From: Centipeda periodontii DSM 2778
GTDB taxonomy: Bacteria > Bacillota > Negativicutes > Selenomonadales > Selenomonadaceae
Length of the DNA: 64,000 nucleotides
Assembly (NCBI RefSeq): GCF_000213975.1
Contig: NZ_GL892076.1
Location: 1,536,283 to 1,600,282 of the forward strand
Direction of reading: 5' to 3'
In this document: positions 45,182 to 54,076 of the stretch, one piece after another
Layout of the letters: each line of letters starts with the position of its first letter
Numbering within the stretch: the stretch's first letter is position 1
The notes under the pieces: generated by a model
Seen by the model: the letters and a program-made list of their open reading frames with translations, nothing else
What the model was told of the DNA's origin: nothing
Database searches by the model: none
Position numbers and translations under genes: made by a program

Positions 45182-45933
45182 AGCCCCGGCTCCCTCTTCT
45201 GATAGCCGCGCGGCGTAATCATCCAGTCTCCGACTTTCTTCGTCTTGGAATTGCCGATGATGACGATTGAGAACATATTGATATCCTCTTTTGTAAATTC
45301 ACCAAGTGTCGAGATCAGCGTCGCCTCATTTGTACGGCTTGCCTCCGTCACAATACCGACGGGCGTTTCCGGTACTCGATAGCGCAGGAAGGTCTCCTGC
45401 ACGGCGTTGATCTGCCCCACGCGCTTGTTGCTGCGCGGATTATAGAGCGCCGTGACAAAGTCCCCCTTTGCCGCAAATTCGGCACGTTCCTGAATGATCT
45501 CCCACGGCGTGAGCAGGTCGGACAAACTGATAACGACAAAGTCATGCATAATGGGCGCGCCGAGAAGCCCTGCTGCCGCACTCATTGCCGAAACGCCTGG
45601 GATGACACCGCCGAACTCGGGCTTCTCCGAGTCATCCATCTTCACAAGCAGTTCAAGGACGAGCCCTGCCATGCCATAGATGCCGGCATCACCGCTCGAG
45701 ATGACGACAACATTTTCTCCTGCGGATGCCTCCTTGAGTGCCGCACGGCAGCGATCGATCTCCTGCGTCATGCCCGTATCAAGTACCGTTTTCCCATCGA
45801 TCAGCTCTGCAATCAGATCCACATAGCGCTTGTAACCAACTACCGTCGTCGCCTCTTCGATCGTGCGCCGCGCACGATAGGTCATATCATCCAAACTTCC
45901 GGGACCGATGCCTACAACACTTATTTTTCCCAT
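45178..45933 (-). CDS. cbiH: Cobalt-precorrin-3B C17-methyltransferase
   Basis: A SAM-dependent methyltransferase that drives ring contraction, 251 residues. It has GIGPGSLDDMTYRA, VISSGDAGIYGMAGLVLEL and ALYNPRSNKR, typical of CbiH/CobJ. It overlaps cbiG by 13 bases and cbiJ by four. Confidence 0.95.
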   Translation of the reverse strand: MGKISVVGIGPGSLDDMTYRARRTIEEATTVVGYKRYVDLIAELIDGKTVLDTGMTQEIDRCRAALKEASAGENVVVISSGDAGIYGMAGLVLELLVKMDDSEKPEFGGVIPGVSAMSAAAGLLGAPIMHDFVVISLSDLLTPWEIIQERAEFAAKGDFVTALYNPRSNKRVGQINAVQETFLRYRVPETPVGIVTEASRTNEATLISTLGEFTKEDINMFSIVIIGNSKTKKVGDWMITPRGYQKREPGL

Positions 45934-47009
45934 AGGAGTGCCACCGTCACTTTCTCAAATGCTGTTTTTCCAAGCGCCATGCGCCCGCCTGCTTCTCCTG
46001 CCGCACAGAGCGCCGCCGCTTCGGATACATTCCCGACGCCGATCGTCTGCCGGACAAAATCGGACTCCGTGAGTCCGTATCGTTCAATCATCGCTGCGAT
46101 TTCCTCGTTTGGATAGAAACGGATCTCGCGTCCGAGGGTTTCTGCCGCCGCCAACAAGCCGCGCTCGTCGCGCTTAACCACGGTGCTCGCAAGGATGTCA
46201 ATGGCGGACGGCTCACGTCCAATCATGCAACAAGCCTCCGTCAGCGCGCGTAGGATCTTCGCCTCGGTCACACCCGCACGGCAGCCGACACCCGCAATCA
46301 GGCGGCGCGGCGTAAGGTAGAGCGTACGCGGCTCATGCTCGTTCGGAACATCTTTGGCTCGCATGATAATAACGCGATATTCATTCACTCCTACGGGCGG
46401 TATCTCTCCCCGAAAGAGTCGCGCTTGTATGTCCTGTGCGTGCAGCTGTGCTTCATAGAACGGCGCTTGCTGCAGATCGCTCGCAATATAATACGCGATT
46501 TCCTGTCCCGCGAGGAGAGCCGTATTGAGCACCTGTATCGCGGACTTCGGAACGGGACGCAGAGCAAGACGCCCTGCCATCACATCGGGCGCGAGAACAC
46601 CCGTCACATCTGTCGCCGTCGTTATGACGGGATCGGCGTTGACCGCCGCACACAATTTTCGCGTGAGTTCGTTTGCACCACCGATATGCCCTGAGAGCAG
46701 GCTGATGCCGTGTTGTCCCGCCTCGTCAAAGACAAGCACCGCTGGATCGTACAGCTTGCTCTGCACATAGGGCGCGAGCATGCGCACAACAATTCCTGTC
46801 GCCATCACACAGATCATGGCATCATAGCGTGTAAACGTCGTCTTTATAACATCCGCAAGATGTGTAAAGTACACAATATCGTGATCTTCCGAAATACTGC
46901 CGCACAGACGCTCGGGCAGATATATCGTACCGCCGCCCTCGACTGCCTCAGAGAGACGGGCAGAAAGCTGTGCGCCGCCCACTGTCAGCGCAAGAAGCGC
47001 CGTTCTCAC
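45921..47009 (-). CDS. cbiG: Cobalt-precorrin-5A hydrolase
   Basis: Opens the lactone and removes the C2 unit after ring contraction. The 362-residue protein has the N-terminal and middle domains (LSGHIGGANELTRKLCA, TTATDVTGVLAPD) and a C-terminal domain beginning IAGVGCRAGVTEAKI. The start is GTG at 47009, sharing GTGA with the cbiF stop. Confidence 0.95.
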   Translation of the reverse strand: MRTALLALTVGGAQLSARLSEAVEGGGTIYLPERLCGSISEDHDIVYFTHLADVIKTTFTRYDAMICVMATGIVVRMLAPYVQSKLYDPAVLVFDEAGQHGISLLSGHIGGANELTRKLCAAVNADPVITTATDVTGVLAPDVMAGRLALRPVPKSAIQVLNTALLAGQEIAYYIASDLQQAPFYEAQLHAQDIQARLFRGEIPPVGVNEYRVIIMRAKDVPNEHEPRTLYLTPRRLIAGVGCRAGVTEAKILRALTEACCMIGREPSAIDILASTVVKRDERGLLAAAETLGREIRFYPNEEIAAMIERYGLTESDFVRQTIGVGNVSEAAALCAAGEAGGRMALGKTAFEKVTVALLWEK

Positions 47010-47761
47010 GATTTTGCGTCCCGGAACATATGCGAGAACCCAGGTGCATAGAGCTTCGAGAGATCATATTTTGTATCAAGGCAGTCCCCGACTACAATCA
47101 TCGCTGTACGATCGATCTCATCCTCCTTGACCTGCTTGGCAATCGTCGCAAGCGTGCCGCGCAGAATCTTCTGTTCCGGCCATGTCGCACGCTGCACAAT
47201 CGCGATCGGCGTTGACTCCTCGTAGCCGCCCGCAATCATCTCCGCCGCAACCTCCTCGATCATCGCAATGGAGAGGAAGATGCACATCGTCGCATGATGT
47301 GCGGCAAGACTGCGGAGTTTCTCGCGCTCCGGCACGGGTGTACGCCCTTCGTTGCGCGTGATGATGACCGTCTGAGAGATGCCGGGCAGTGTATACTCCT
47401 GCCGTAGCGCCGCCGCCGTGCCGAGAAAGGAACTCACGCCGGGCACGACATCATAGTCGAAGCCACGTTTCTTCCATGCATCCATCTGCTCCTGAATGGC
47501 CCCGTAGATCGCGGGATCACCCGTATGCAGACGCACGGTCATCTTTCCCTCGGATTCTGCACGCGCTATTGTTTCTACAACCTCATCCAATGTCATATGT
47601 GCCGAGTTGTGAATTTCTGCATCATCCCTACACATATCGAGAAGCGCAGGATTGACAAGCGAGCCGGCATAGATGACGACATCCGCCTCCGCGAGATAGC
47701 GTGCGCCCTTCACGGTAATGAGTTCGGGATCACCGGGCCCCGCACCGACAATATGGATCAT
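47006..47761 (-). CDS. cbiF: Cobalt-precorrin-4 C11-methyltransferase
   Basis: A SAM-dependent tetrapyrrole methylase of 251 residues, with VGAGPGDPELITVKGARYL, RLHTGDPAIYGAIQEQ and PGVSSFLGTAAALRQEYTLP. Overlaps cbiG by four bases and follows cbiT by nine. Confidence 0.95.
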   Translation of the reverse strand: MIHIVGAGPGDPELITVKGARYLAEADVVIYAGSLVNPALLDMCRDDAEIHNSAHMTLDEVVETIARAESEGKMTVRLHTGDPAIYGAIQEQMDAWKKRGFDYDVVPGVSSFLGTAAALRQEYTLPGISQTVIITRNEGRTPVPEREKLRSLAAHHATMCIFLSIAMIEEVAAEMIAGGYEESTPIAIVQRATWPEQKILRGTLATIAKQVKEDEIDRTAMIVVGDCLDTKYDLSKLYAPGFSHMFRDAKS

Positions 47762-47770
47762 ATAGATTCC

Positions 47771-48346
47771 TCACTTTCGCTGTGCTGTAATGATGTAGAT
47801 CGGATTGAGCGCCTTTGCCATATCATAGGGACCGACACGCTCCAGTCGACTGATCTGCACCTGTATCGCTTCGTAGGTATAGCGATCCGCATGTGTATGA
47901 AAATAATCCAGACATGCCGCAACCGTCTGCACCGTGATCGCGTTCGCCACAATGCGGCCATTGAGGCGCAGTCGCTCTCCGATGATATCCAAGATATCCG
48001 AAAGCTTTCGTCCGCTGCCGCCGATCAGAGCCACATCCAGTTCGGGCAGTCCCGCCAGTGCATCCGGTGCCGCCCCATCTATGACCGTGATATTCTCAAC
48101 GCCAAAACGCTTTGCATTCTCCGCAATCAGTCCGATGCCCTCGGGATTCTTTTCAATCGCATAGACATGCCCCGCAGGAGCAAGCCGTGCCGCCTCAATG
48201 GAGAGAGAACCAGTACCCGCACCGACATCGCAGATAACCGCATTATGTGCAATCTGCGCCTTGGCAATCGTGAGGATGCGAATTTCCTCCTTCGTCATTG
48301 GCACCTTGCCGCGCACAAATTCCTCGTCCTTTATTCCAAGATTCAT
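47771..48346 (-). CDS. cbiT: Cobalt-precorrin-6B C15-methyltransferase (decarboxylating)
   Basis: A Rossmann-type SAM methyltransferase, 191 residues, with CDVGAGTGSLSIEAARLAP as SAM loop and LIGGSGRKLSDILD. It acts with CbiE, whose gene overlaps it by four bases; in many organisms the two are fused as CobL. Here they are separate. Confidence 0.95.
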   Translation of the reverse strand: MNLGIKDEEFVRGKVPMTKEEIRILTIAKAQIAHNAVICDVGAGTGSLSIEAARLAPAGHVYAIEKNPEGIGLIAENAKRFGVENITVIDGAAPDALAGLPELDVALIGGSGRKLSDILDIIGERLRLNGRIVANAITVQTVAACLDYFHTHADRYTYEAIQVQISRLERVGPYDMAKALNPIYIITAQRK

Positions 48347-48984
48347 ATAGTCTCCTCATGTGCACAGACAACGATGACGCCGTGCCCAATGCCCTTGTCA
48401 TCCTTTGCCGCACCCAATGTCGTCGTTAAAATATGTTCATCCGCATACGAAAGCCGCGTGCAGACATACATGGCATCCTCATCCCGCCATCCGCACGCAA
48501 GAAGACGTGCGGCAATCGTCTGCGAGTTGTTGCGCCCATCCGTCAACATGCCAAGCACGACGCCCGGTGCGCGGAGAAGTTCCTCAGCCTGCGGTTCACG
48601 CCCATGAAAGCTGAGGAGGCGCGCAGAATGCCACGGCAAAGCCAGCCGTGCAAACGCAAGCTGAAATGAGCTGATCCCAGGCACGACCTCAATCCGTTCA
48701 ATAGGAAACGTACGCCGCAGGGCATCGAGCAGGGAGTAATAACCGGGGTCGCCTGAGACCATGACAACCACATCATCTGCTGCAAGGCTGTCCTTGATAA
48801 ATGTGAGAACGGCCGAAACATCCGCACCGATGGCACACGCCCGCGCTCCGTTATGGGAATAATCCGCTAGTGCACGCTTTCCTCCGACAATGATACGTGC
48901 ATTCTCTATTATTTTCTGTGCTTTTGGCAACAGATAAGCGGGATCCCCCGGGCCTATGCCGACCACGATAATCTTATGACTCAC
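48343..48984 (-). CDS. cbiE: Cobalt-precorrin-7 C5-methyltransferase
   Basis: A tetrapyrrole methylase of 213 residues. Motifs are VGIGPGDPAYLLPKAQ, VVMVSGDPGYYSLLDALRR and VVPGISSFQLAFARLALPWH. The start is GTG at 48984, sharing GTGA with the cbiD stop. Partner of CbiT. Confidence 0.95.
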   Translation of the reverse strand: MSHKIIVVGIGPGDPAYLLPKAQKIIENARIIVGGKRALADYSHNGARACAIGADVSAVLTFIKDSLAADDVVVMVSGDPGYYSLLDALRRTFPIERIEVVPGISSFQLAFARLALPWHSARLLSFHGREPQAEELLRAPGVVLGMLTDGRNNSQTIAARLLACGWRDEDAMYVCTRLSYADEHILTTTLGAAKDDKGIGHGVIVVCAHEETI

Positions 48985-50087
48985 TGCTCAAGTCTCCATC
49001 CATAGGTATGCGCAAAGGAATGTGCCCGCGCATCCGCGCCGAGAATATCCCCCGCAAAATTCACCATCAGTGCACCGACCTGAACCTTACCGAAAAGATA
49101 GCGCTCCGCACGGATGTGCACGCGCTCCGCAACAACGGCACAGACACGCTCCATCAGACCGGCAGCAGCGATGATCTCCATCGCGTCCTCCGTCGTATTC
49201 GCCGCGAGGACGGCACGCACGTCATCCTGTACCAGTCCCTCTGCTGCCGCATAGGCGGCAAGTGTTTCAAGGCGCGCATCTGCAATGCGGTTGTGTGTAT
49301 GAAAGACACCCGCTGCCATCTTCACGAGCTTGCCTGTATGTCCGAGGATGAGGATGCGCTCTGCCCCACGCTCTGCCGCACGATCGAGCATAAAGCCCAT
49401 GAAATTGCTCGTCTCGATGAGTGCAGTCTTCGGTACGCCAAGCGAAAGCGCAATCTTCTCGCCAATCTTTCCGGGTACGAATACGAGCACAGGCTCACCT
49501 GATGCGAGCGCCACGTCAATCTGCGGCACGAGCGAGTCCTTGAACGCCTCCTCCGACATCGGACGGAGCACGCCCGTCGTCCCGATCACGGAGATCCCGC
49601 CCTCGATGCCGAGCACGGGGTTGAGGGTTTTCTTTGCAAGCTCCACGCCTGCAGGTATGGCGATCGTCACACATGCGCCGAAATCCGCACGTCCCGTCAT
49701 CTCCGCGATCACATTGCGAATCAACGTGCGCGGGCCCTCATTGATCGACGGCTCACCGACAGGGAGGCTCATTCCACGCTTTGTCACCGTGCCGACCCCC
49801 TCGCCCGCACGGAATTCAATCCCCGCCATATCCCGCAGTACAACCGTCGTAAACACGGAAACACCGTTCGTGATATCCGGATCGTCGCCCGAGAACTTCA
49901 CCACCTCAGCGCGGATGCCCTCTGGGGTTTCTGCAACGTCCTTCACAGGAATCGTCAGGGGTGTCCCATCGAGTGCCGTCAATTCGACCGTACGCCAATC
50001 CGCACCCGCCTGAAAGAGAAACGCCGCCTTGACGCCTGCCGCCGCACATGCTCCCGTCGTATAACCGCTGCGCAGTTCCTTTGCCAT
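48981..50087 (-). CDS. cbiD: Cobalt-precorrin-5B C1-methyltransferase
   Basis: A methyltransferase specific to the anaerobic pathway, about 368 residues, beginning AKELRSGYTTGACAAAGVKAA, the family hallmark. LVFVPGKIGEKIALSLGVPK follows later. Start chosen at ATG 50087 with GAGGTGATT upstream. It is the first gene of the cobalamin operon. Its presence marks the oxygen-independent, cobalt-early route. Confidence 0.96.
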   Translation of the reverse strand: MAKELRSGYTTGACAAAGVKAAFLFQAGADWRTVELTALDGTPLTIPVKDVAETPEGIRAEVVKFSGDDPDITNGVSVFTTVVLRDMAGIEFRAGEGVGTVTKRGMSLPVGEPSINEGPRTLIRNVIAEMTGRADFGACVTIAIPAGVELAKKTLNPVLGIEGGISVIGTTGVLRPMSEEAFKDSLVPQIDVALASGEPVLVFVPGKIGEKIALSLGVPKTALIETSNFMGFMLDRAAERGAERILILGHTGKLVKMAAGVFHTHNRIADARLETLAAYAAAEGLVQDDVRAVLAANTTEDAMEIIAAAGLMERVCAVVAERVHIRAERYLFGKVQVGALMVNFAGDILGADARAHSFAHTYGWRLEQ

Positions 50088-50119
50088 AATCACCTCACAA
50101 ATGACAGAAAAACAGAATT

Positions 50120-50148
50120 ATTATACCATTCCTTGGGATAAATGAAAA
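50120..50148 (-). promoter_or_regulatory. Promoter of the cobalamin operon
   Basis: TTTTCA-17-TATAAT on the minus strand, about 25 bases before the ribosome-binding site of cbiD. The -10 is perfect, the -35 weak. Only about 100 bases separate cbiD from the upstream repeat element, and I see no cobalamin riboswitch there. Confidence 0.6.
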
Positions 50149-50192
50149 GAGAGCACCGTGCTTTTCACACGATACTCCCCAAATACATCTCA

Positions 50193-50354
50193 GGGAATCG
50201 CTGATAAAATAGACCCTCAGATTGGCGCAGATTTTTTCGTCCGAACAAGGAGGCAAACCGGACGCATAGCCAAAGCTATGTGGAGGATTTGCAGGCGTTG
50301 TGCGGGCAAAAAAGATGCGCTAAGATGGCGTGACTGAATTTATCAGTGCTTCCC
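50193..50354 (-). mobile_element. MITE-like palindromic element, copy 4
   Basis: 162 bases, the same orientation as copy 3, with ends GGGAATCGCTGATAAAAT and ATTTATCAGTGCTTCCC. The flanking TCA repeats are 50190-50192 and 50355-50357. The right one is the stop codon of lexA (TGA on the minus strand). The left end is about 45 bases upstream of the cobalamin operon promoter. Confidence 0.87.
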
Positions 50355-50969
50355 TCAGATATGACGATAGAGTCCGATGACCTTGCCGAGAATCTGTACA
50401 TCTGTTTCGTAAAAGGGCTCCATCGAGTCATTCTCCGGCTGCAGTCGAATACACGTCTTCTCACGAAAGAAACGTTTCACCGTCGCGGATTCGCCATCGA
50501 TCAGCGCCACGACAATGTCCCCATTGTTCGCCGTTGGCTGTTGGCGCACGAGCACGAAGTCCCCGTCGAAGATACCGACGTTGATCATGCTGTCTCCCTG
50601 GATACGCAGCATGAACACATCTTCTGCCGTACCGATCAGCCCACGCGGGAAGGAGAATACCTCCTCCACGTTCTGCTCTGCGAGGATCGGCTCCCCCGCC
50701 GTCACCGTTCCGACAAGCGGCACGGGAATCGTGCGGCCCCACGGATTCTCGCCCATGATGTCGATCGCGCGCGGCTTCGTCGCATCCCGTCGGATCGCGC
50801 CGTTCTCCTCGAGCATGGCGAGATAGCGGTGCACCGTCGAGCTGGACTTCAGCCCGACCGCAGTTCCGATCTCACGCACCGAGGGCGGATATCCCTTCTC
50901 CACCAAAAAATCTTTGATATACTGCAAAATTTCGGATTGGCGCCGTGTGGATATTCTGGTTTTCTTCAC
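50355..50969 (-). CDS. lexA: LexA repressor
   Basis: The SOS repressor, about 204 residues. The N-terminal winged helix is [27 protein letters not shown]. The self-cleavage bond is Ala91-Gly92 (TVTAGEP), with catalytic Ser127 in QGDSM and Lys165 in ATVKRFF. Start chosen at GTG 50969 after AGGGGGTATAACC; a longer frame to 50999 is less likely. The upstream AT-rich region (GAACGTATATATG) may hold its own operator, but no clean SOS box is visible. Confidence 0.95.
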   Translation of the reverse strand: MKKTRISTRRQSEILQYIKDFLVEKGYPPSVREIGTAVGLKSSSTVHRYLAMLEENGAIRRDATKPRAIDIMGENPWGRTIPVPLVGTVTAGEPILAEQNVEEVFSFPRGLIGTAEDVFMLRIQGDSMINVGIFDGDFVLVRQQPTANNGDIVVALIDGESATVKRFFREKTCIRLQPENDSMEPFYETDVQILGKVIGLYRHI

Positions 50970-51060
50970 GGTTATACCCCCTGACAGGATCATACGCATA
51001 TAGTTTTTTATATCATATCATATATACGTTCTAAAAAAAAGAGGGTTGCACAAAAAATTC

Positions 51061-51951
51061 TCAATTTGTATCAAATTTTTGTTCCGCATCGTGGAGAATG
51101 CCATCGCGGCGCTCCTTTGAGGCAACGAAATAATCGTGCACTGCCTGCCGATCACCTGCTTCTACTGCGGTAATAACCTCACTGAGGATCGTCTGCAGCT
51201 GACGCAGGGAATCTGCAATCGGTTTCTCATTCGTCATGCAGATGTCCGCCCACATGTCCGCATTGGATGAAGCAATGCGCGTTGTGTCCTTGAATCCACC
51301 GCCGATGAGCTTGAGACAGGAGTCCAGATCATCGCCGCTGCGATTGAGCAGCGTGACGAGTGCCGCTGCCGCCAGATGCGGCACATGACTGATGACTGCT
51401 GCACAGCGGTCATGCTGCTCCAGATCGAGCGTCGTAAAATTCGCGCGCGTATGGCACAGAACTGCCATCAGTCGCTCCTTGACCTCCTGCGGCACCGCCG
51501 GGTCATCGATGATGACATATGCCTTGTTGACAAAGAGATCCTTCGTTGCCGCCTCTACACCGCTCTTCTCACGTCCCGTCATGGGATGCCCCGGCACATA
51601 GTATATATGCGGGGGCAAAATCCGATGCAGAGCCTCGTAGACATAGCCCTTCGTACTGCCCGCATCCGTCAGAATCGTGCCCTCTTTCAAATATGGCAGA
51701 ATCCTCTCCACCATCGGTACGATCTGCAAAACCGGCGGACTAAGATAGACGATATCCGCATCTCCGACCACAGCTGCAAGATCCGATGAGGCATGGTCCA
51801 CCGCGCCGCAGTCTATCGCGGCGCGCATGGATGCCTCCGAACGACAGAGCCCCGTAATATAGATGCCATCGCCGAGTGCCGCCTTGAGGCAAAGTCCGAG
51901 CGATCCGCCGATGAGCCCCACACCGATGATGGCAAGCTTCGTGCGGCTCAT
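51061..51951 (-). CDS. tyrA: Prephenate dehydrogenase
   Basis: NAD-dependent oxidative decarboxylation of prephenate to 4-hydroxyphenylpyruvate for tyrosine. The 296-residue protein has the dinucleotide loop IIGVGLIGGSLGLCLKA, LTDAGSTKG and the conserved PGHPMTGREKSGVEAA. It overlaps aroF as ATGA. It is the last gene of a six-gene operon. Confidence 0.95.
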   Translation of the reverse strand: MSRTKLAIIGVGLIGGSLGLCLKAALGDGIYITGLCRSEASMRAAIDCGAVDHASSDLAAVVGDADIVYLSPPVLQIVPMVERILPYLKEGTILTDAGSTKGYVYEALHRILPPHIYYVPGHPMTGREKSGVEAATKDLFVNKAYVIIDDPAVPQEVKERLMAVLCHTRANFTTLDLEQHDRCAAVISHVPHLAAAALVTLLNRSGDDLDSCLKLIGGGFKDTTRIASSNADMWADICMTNEKPIADSLRQLQTILSEVITAVEAGDRQAVHDYFVASKERRDGILHDAEQKFDTN

Positions 51952-52961
51952 GCACGCCGCCCGACGGCAGGCGCAATCTGGCGCACCTCATCCATCAGCA
52001 TCTCAAAATTGCGCGGGACAAGACTCTGATCCCCATCCGAAAGAGCCACCTCCGGATGGCAGTGCACCTCGATGATGAGACCGTCTGCCCCAACCGCAAC
52101 GGAAGCACGCGCCAAGGGGCGCACCATCTGCCAACGGCCTGTGCCGTGACTTGGATCGGCAATGACAGGGAAATGAGTCAATTCCTTCAGTGCTGCCACA
52201 GCGTTGAGATCCATCGTATTGCGTGTAAATGTTTCATAGGTACGGATCCCGCGTTCACAGAAGATGATATTGCCGTTCCCACCTGCAGCAATGTATTCGG
52301 CCGCATTCAGCCATTCACTGATGGTCGCGGAGAGTCCGCGCTTGAAGAGCACGGGTGTCTGTACTTTTCCAAGAGCCTTGAGCATTTGGAAATTCTGCAT
52401 ATTGCGCGCTCCGACCTGCAGGAGATCAGCGTACTCCGACACGAGTTCAATATCGTCCTTGTCTACGACCTCAGTTACTACGCGCAAACCGGTTCTATCA
52501 CCCACATCGCGAAGAATCTTCAGCCCCTCAAGGCCGAGCCCCTGAAAGTCATAGGGACTCGTACGAGGTTTGAATGCGCCTCCACGCAGAAATTGAGCGC
52601 CTGCTTCCTTGACCTTGACCGCAACATCGTAGAGTTGATCATAGCTCTCCACAGAGCAGGGTCCCGCCATGATGGCGAGCTGCTCACCGCCAACGGGGAA
52701 CCCTGCCACGTCCACAATCGTATTCGATGGATGGAAGTCACGGCTGACCAGCTTGTACTTTTCTGTAATACGAACCGTTTTCTCAACTCCCTCCATCATA
52801 TTCATCTCAAGACCCGCGATAATCTTCTTATCGCCGATTACACCGATGATGAAGCGATCCTCACCCTTTGAGAGGTGCGTACGGAGTCCTGCCTGTTCGA
52901 TCTTTGCAGTGACCTGATCGATATTCGCCTGTGTGGCTCTGGGATTCATAACAACAATCAT
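51948..52961 (-). CDS. aroF: 3-deoxy-7-phosphoheptulonate synthase
   Basis: The first committed enzyme of the shikimate pathway, 337 residues. An N-terminal ferredoxin-like regulatory domain (MIVVMNPRATQANIDQVTAKIEQAGLRTH-type) precedes the barrel, which has IMAGPCSVES, RGGAFKPRTSPYDFQGLG and DPSHGTGR. This is the type I-beta form with its own allosteric domain. It is coupled to tyrA downstream. Confidence 0.95.
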   Translation of the reverse strand: MIVVMNPRATQANIDQVTAKIEQAGLRTHLSKGEDRFIIGVIGDKKIIAGLEMNMMEGVEKTVRITEKYKLVSRDFHPSNTIVDVAGFPVGGEQLAIMAGPCSVESYDQLYDVAVKVKEAGAQFLRGGAFKPRTSPYDFQGLGLEGLKILRDVGDRTGLRVVTEVVDKDDIELVSEYADLLQVGARNMQNFQMLKALGKVQTPVLFKRGLSATISEWLNAAEYIAAGGNGNIIFCERGIRTYETFTRNTMDLNAVAALKELTHFPVIADPSHGTGRWQMVRPLARASVAVGADGLIIEVHCHPEVALSDGDQSLVPRNFEMLMDEVRQIAPAVGRRA

Positions 52962-52973
52962 AATGCGCCTCCA

Positions 52974-53423
52974 TCATACCTTGATCATAGCGATCTCATC
53001 ACAGTTCGGATATTTCGGACAGTCAATGCACTCTTTCCAAACCTTCTGCGGCAGTTCCTCCCGACTGATGCGGATAAAGCCAAGTTTTCGAAAAAAATCC
53101 GGCTTATAGGTAAGCGTGAACACCTTCTCAATCCCAAGTACATCGCCCTCATTGAGGAGCAGCTGCACAATCTCCGCGCCAATTCCCTGGCGCGTATGTT
53201 CGGGAGCAATCGCCATCATGCGTACCTCGGCGAGCCGATCCCACATGATATGCAGAGCTCCGACGCCGATCACACGCCCCTCTTCCTCTGCCACAACCAT
53301 GTCGCGCAGATTCTCGTAGAGTGTGTTGCGCGAACGCGGAAGCATTTCGCCTTGTGCCGCATAGATATTCACAAGTCCATAGATGGACTCGATGTCATCA
53401 AATCGCGCCTTGCGATAAATCAA
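52974..53423 (-). CDS. GNAT acetyltransferase, probable short-form N-acetylglutamate synthase
   Basis: A 149-residue GNAT enzyme resembling the short ArgA type: an N-terminal IYRKARFDDIESIYGLVN, a GVGALHIMWDRLAEVRMMAIAPEHTRQGIG coenzyme-A loop and FFRKLGFIRISREELPQKVWKECIDCPKYPNCDE with three cysteines near the C-terminus. It could supply N-acetylglutamate for arginine synthesis even though the arg operon encodes cyclic ArgJ. The start is TTG at 53423. The exact substrate is not proven. Confidence 0.75.
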   Translation of the reverse strand: MIYRKARFDDIESIYGLVNIYAAQGEMLPRSRNTLYENLRDMVVAEEEGRVIGVGALHIMWDRLAEVRMMAIAPEHTRQGIGAEIVQLLLNEGDVLGIEKVFTLTYKPDFFRKLGFIRISREELPQKVWKECIDCPKYPNCDEIAMIKV

Positions 53424-53442
53424 GCCTCCACGCTCCTTTCAT

Positions 53443-54075
53443 TTATGCAGCACTGCTCGGACAGACCGGACTGAGCGGACAGTCGGCGCAGAGGGGTTTG
53501 CGCGCTTTGCAGAGCTGACGTCCATGGAGGATCAGCCAGTGATGCGCGTCGCTCCAATCATCGCGCGGAATCGCCTTTTGCAGTCCCTTCTCCACCTCGA
53601 GCGGTGTTTTGCCGACCGCAAGACGCAGGCGGTTCGCCACGCGAAACACATGCGTATCGACCGCAATCGCAGGTGCATGAAAGGCGACGCTCATCACAAC
53701 ATTTGCTGTCTTGCGTCCGACTCCGGGGAGTCTTTGCAGCGCCTCGAAGTCCGCCGGAACCTCTCCACCGTATTCCTGCAATAGGATATCACAGGTTTCG
53801 AGAATATGCTTTGCCTTCATGCGGAAGAACCCGCAGTCGTGAATCGCCTTCTCGAGCTCTGTCTGCCCGAGCGCGGCAATCGCCTCGGGCGTATTCGCAC
53901 GCGGAAAGAGTCGGCTCGTTACGATGTTCACGCGCACATCCGTACACTGCGCCGAGAGGATCACCGCGATGAGGAGCTCGAACGGTGTCTTGAATTCCAG
54001 TGCCGGCTTCGCATTGGGATAGAGTGTGCGGAGAATGCGGAGCTGCTCGGCTTTGATGGCTTTCGTTACTCTCAT
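53443..54075 (-). CDS. nth: Endonuclease III
   Basis: A DNA glycosylase/AP lyase for oxidised pyrimidines, 210 residues. The helix-hairpin-helix LPGVGRKTANVV with the catalytic Lys, VDTHVFRV with the catalytic Asp and a C-terminal 4Fe-4S motif (CKARKPLCADCPLSPVC, spacing 6-2-5) are all intact. It lies one base after the UPF0210 gene. Confidence 0.96.
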   Translation of the reverse strand: MRVTKAIKAEQLRILRTLYPNAKPALEFKTPFELLIAVILSAQCTDVRVNIVTSRLFPRANTPEAIAALGQTELEKAIHDCGFFRMKAKHILETCDILLQEYGGEVPADFEALQRLPGVGRKTANVVMSVAFHAPAIAVDTHVFRVANRLRLAVGKTPLEVEKGLQKAIPRDDWSDAHHWLILHGRQLCKARKPLCADCPLSPVCPSSAA

Positions 54076-54076
54076 A

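Noticed and set aside
43556..45202. 548-codon plus-strand frame
   Set aside because: Antisense to cbiA, cbiC and cbiJ, all of which are well supported by motifs.
50088..50192. Cobalamin riboswitch before cbiD
   Set aside because: The stretch is too short and lacks a recognisable B12-box or multi-stem core.
50970..51060. SOS box upstream of lexA
   Set aside because: One GAAC half-site and AT-rich repeats are present, but no convincing palindrome of the known Firmicute form, so it is not listed as a site.
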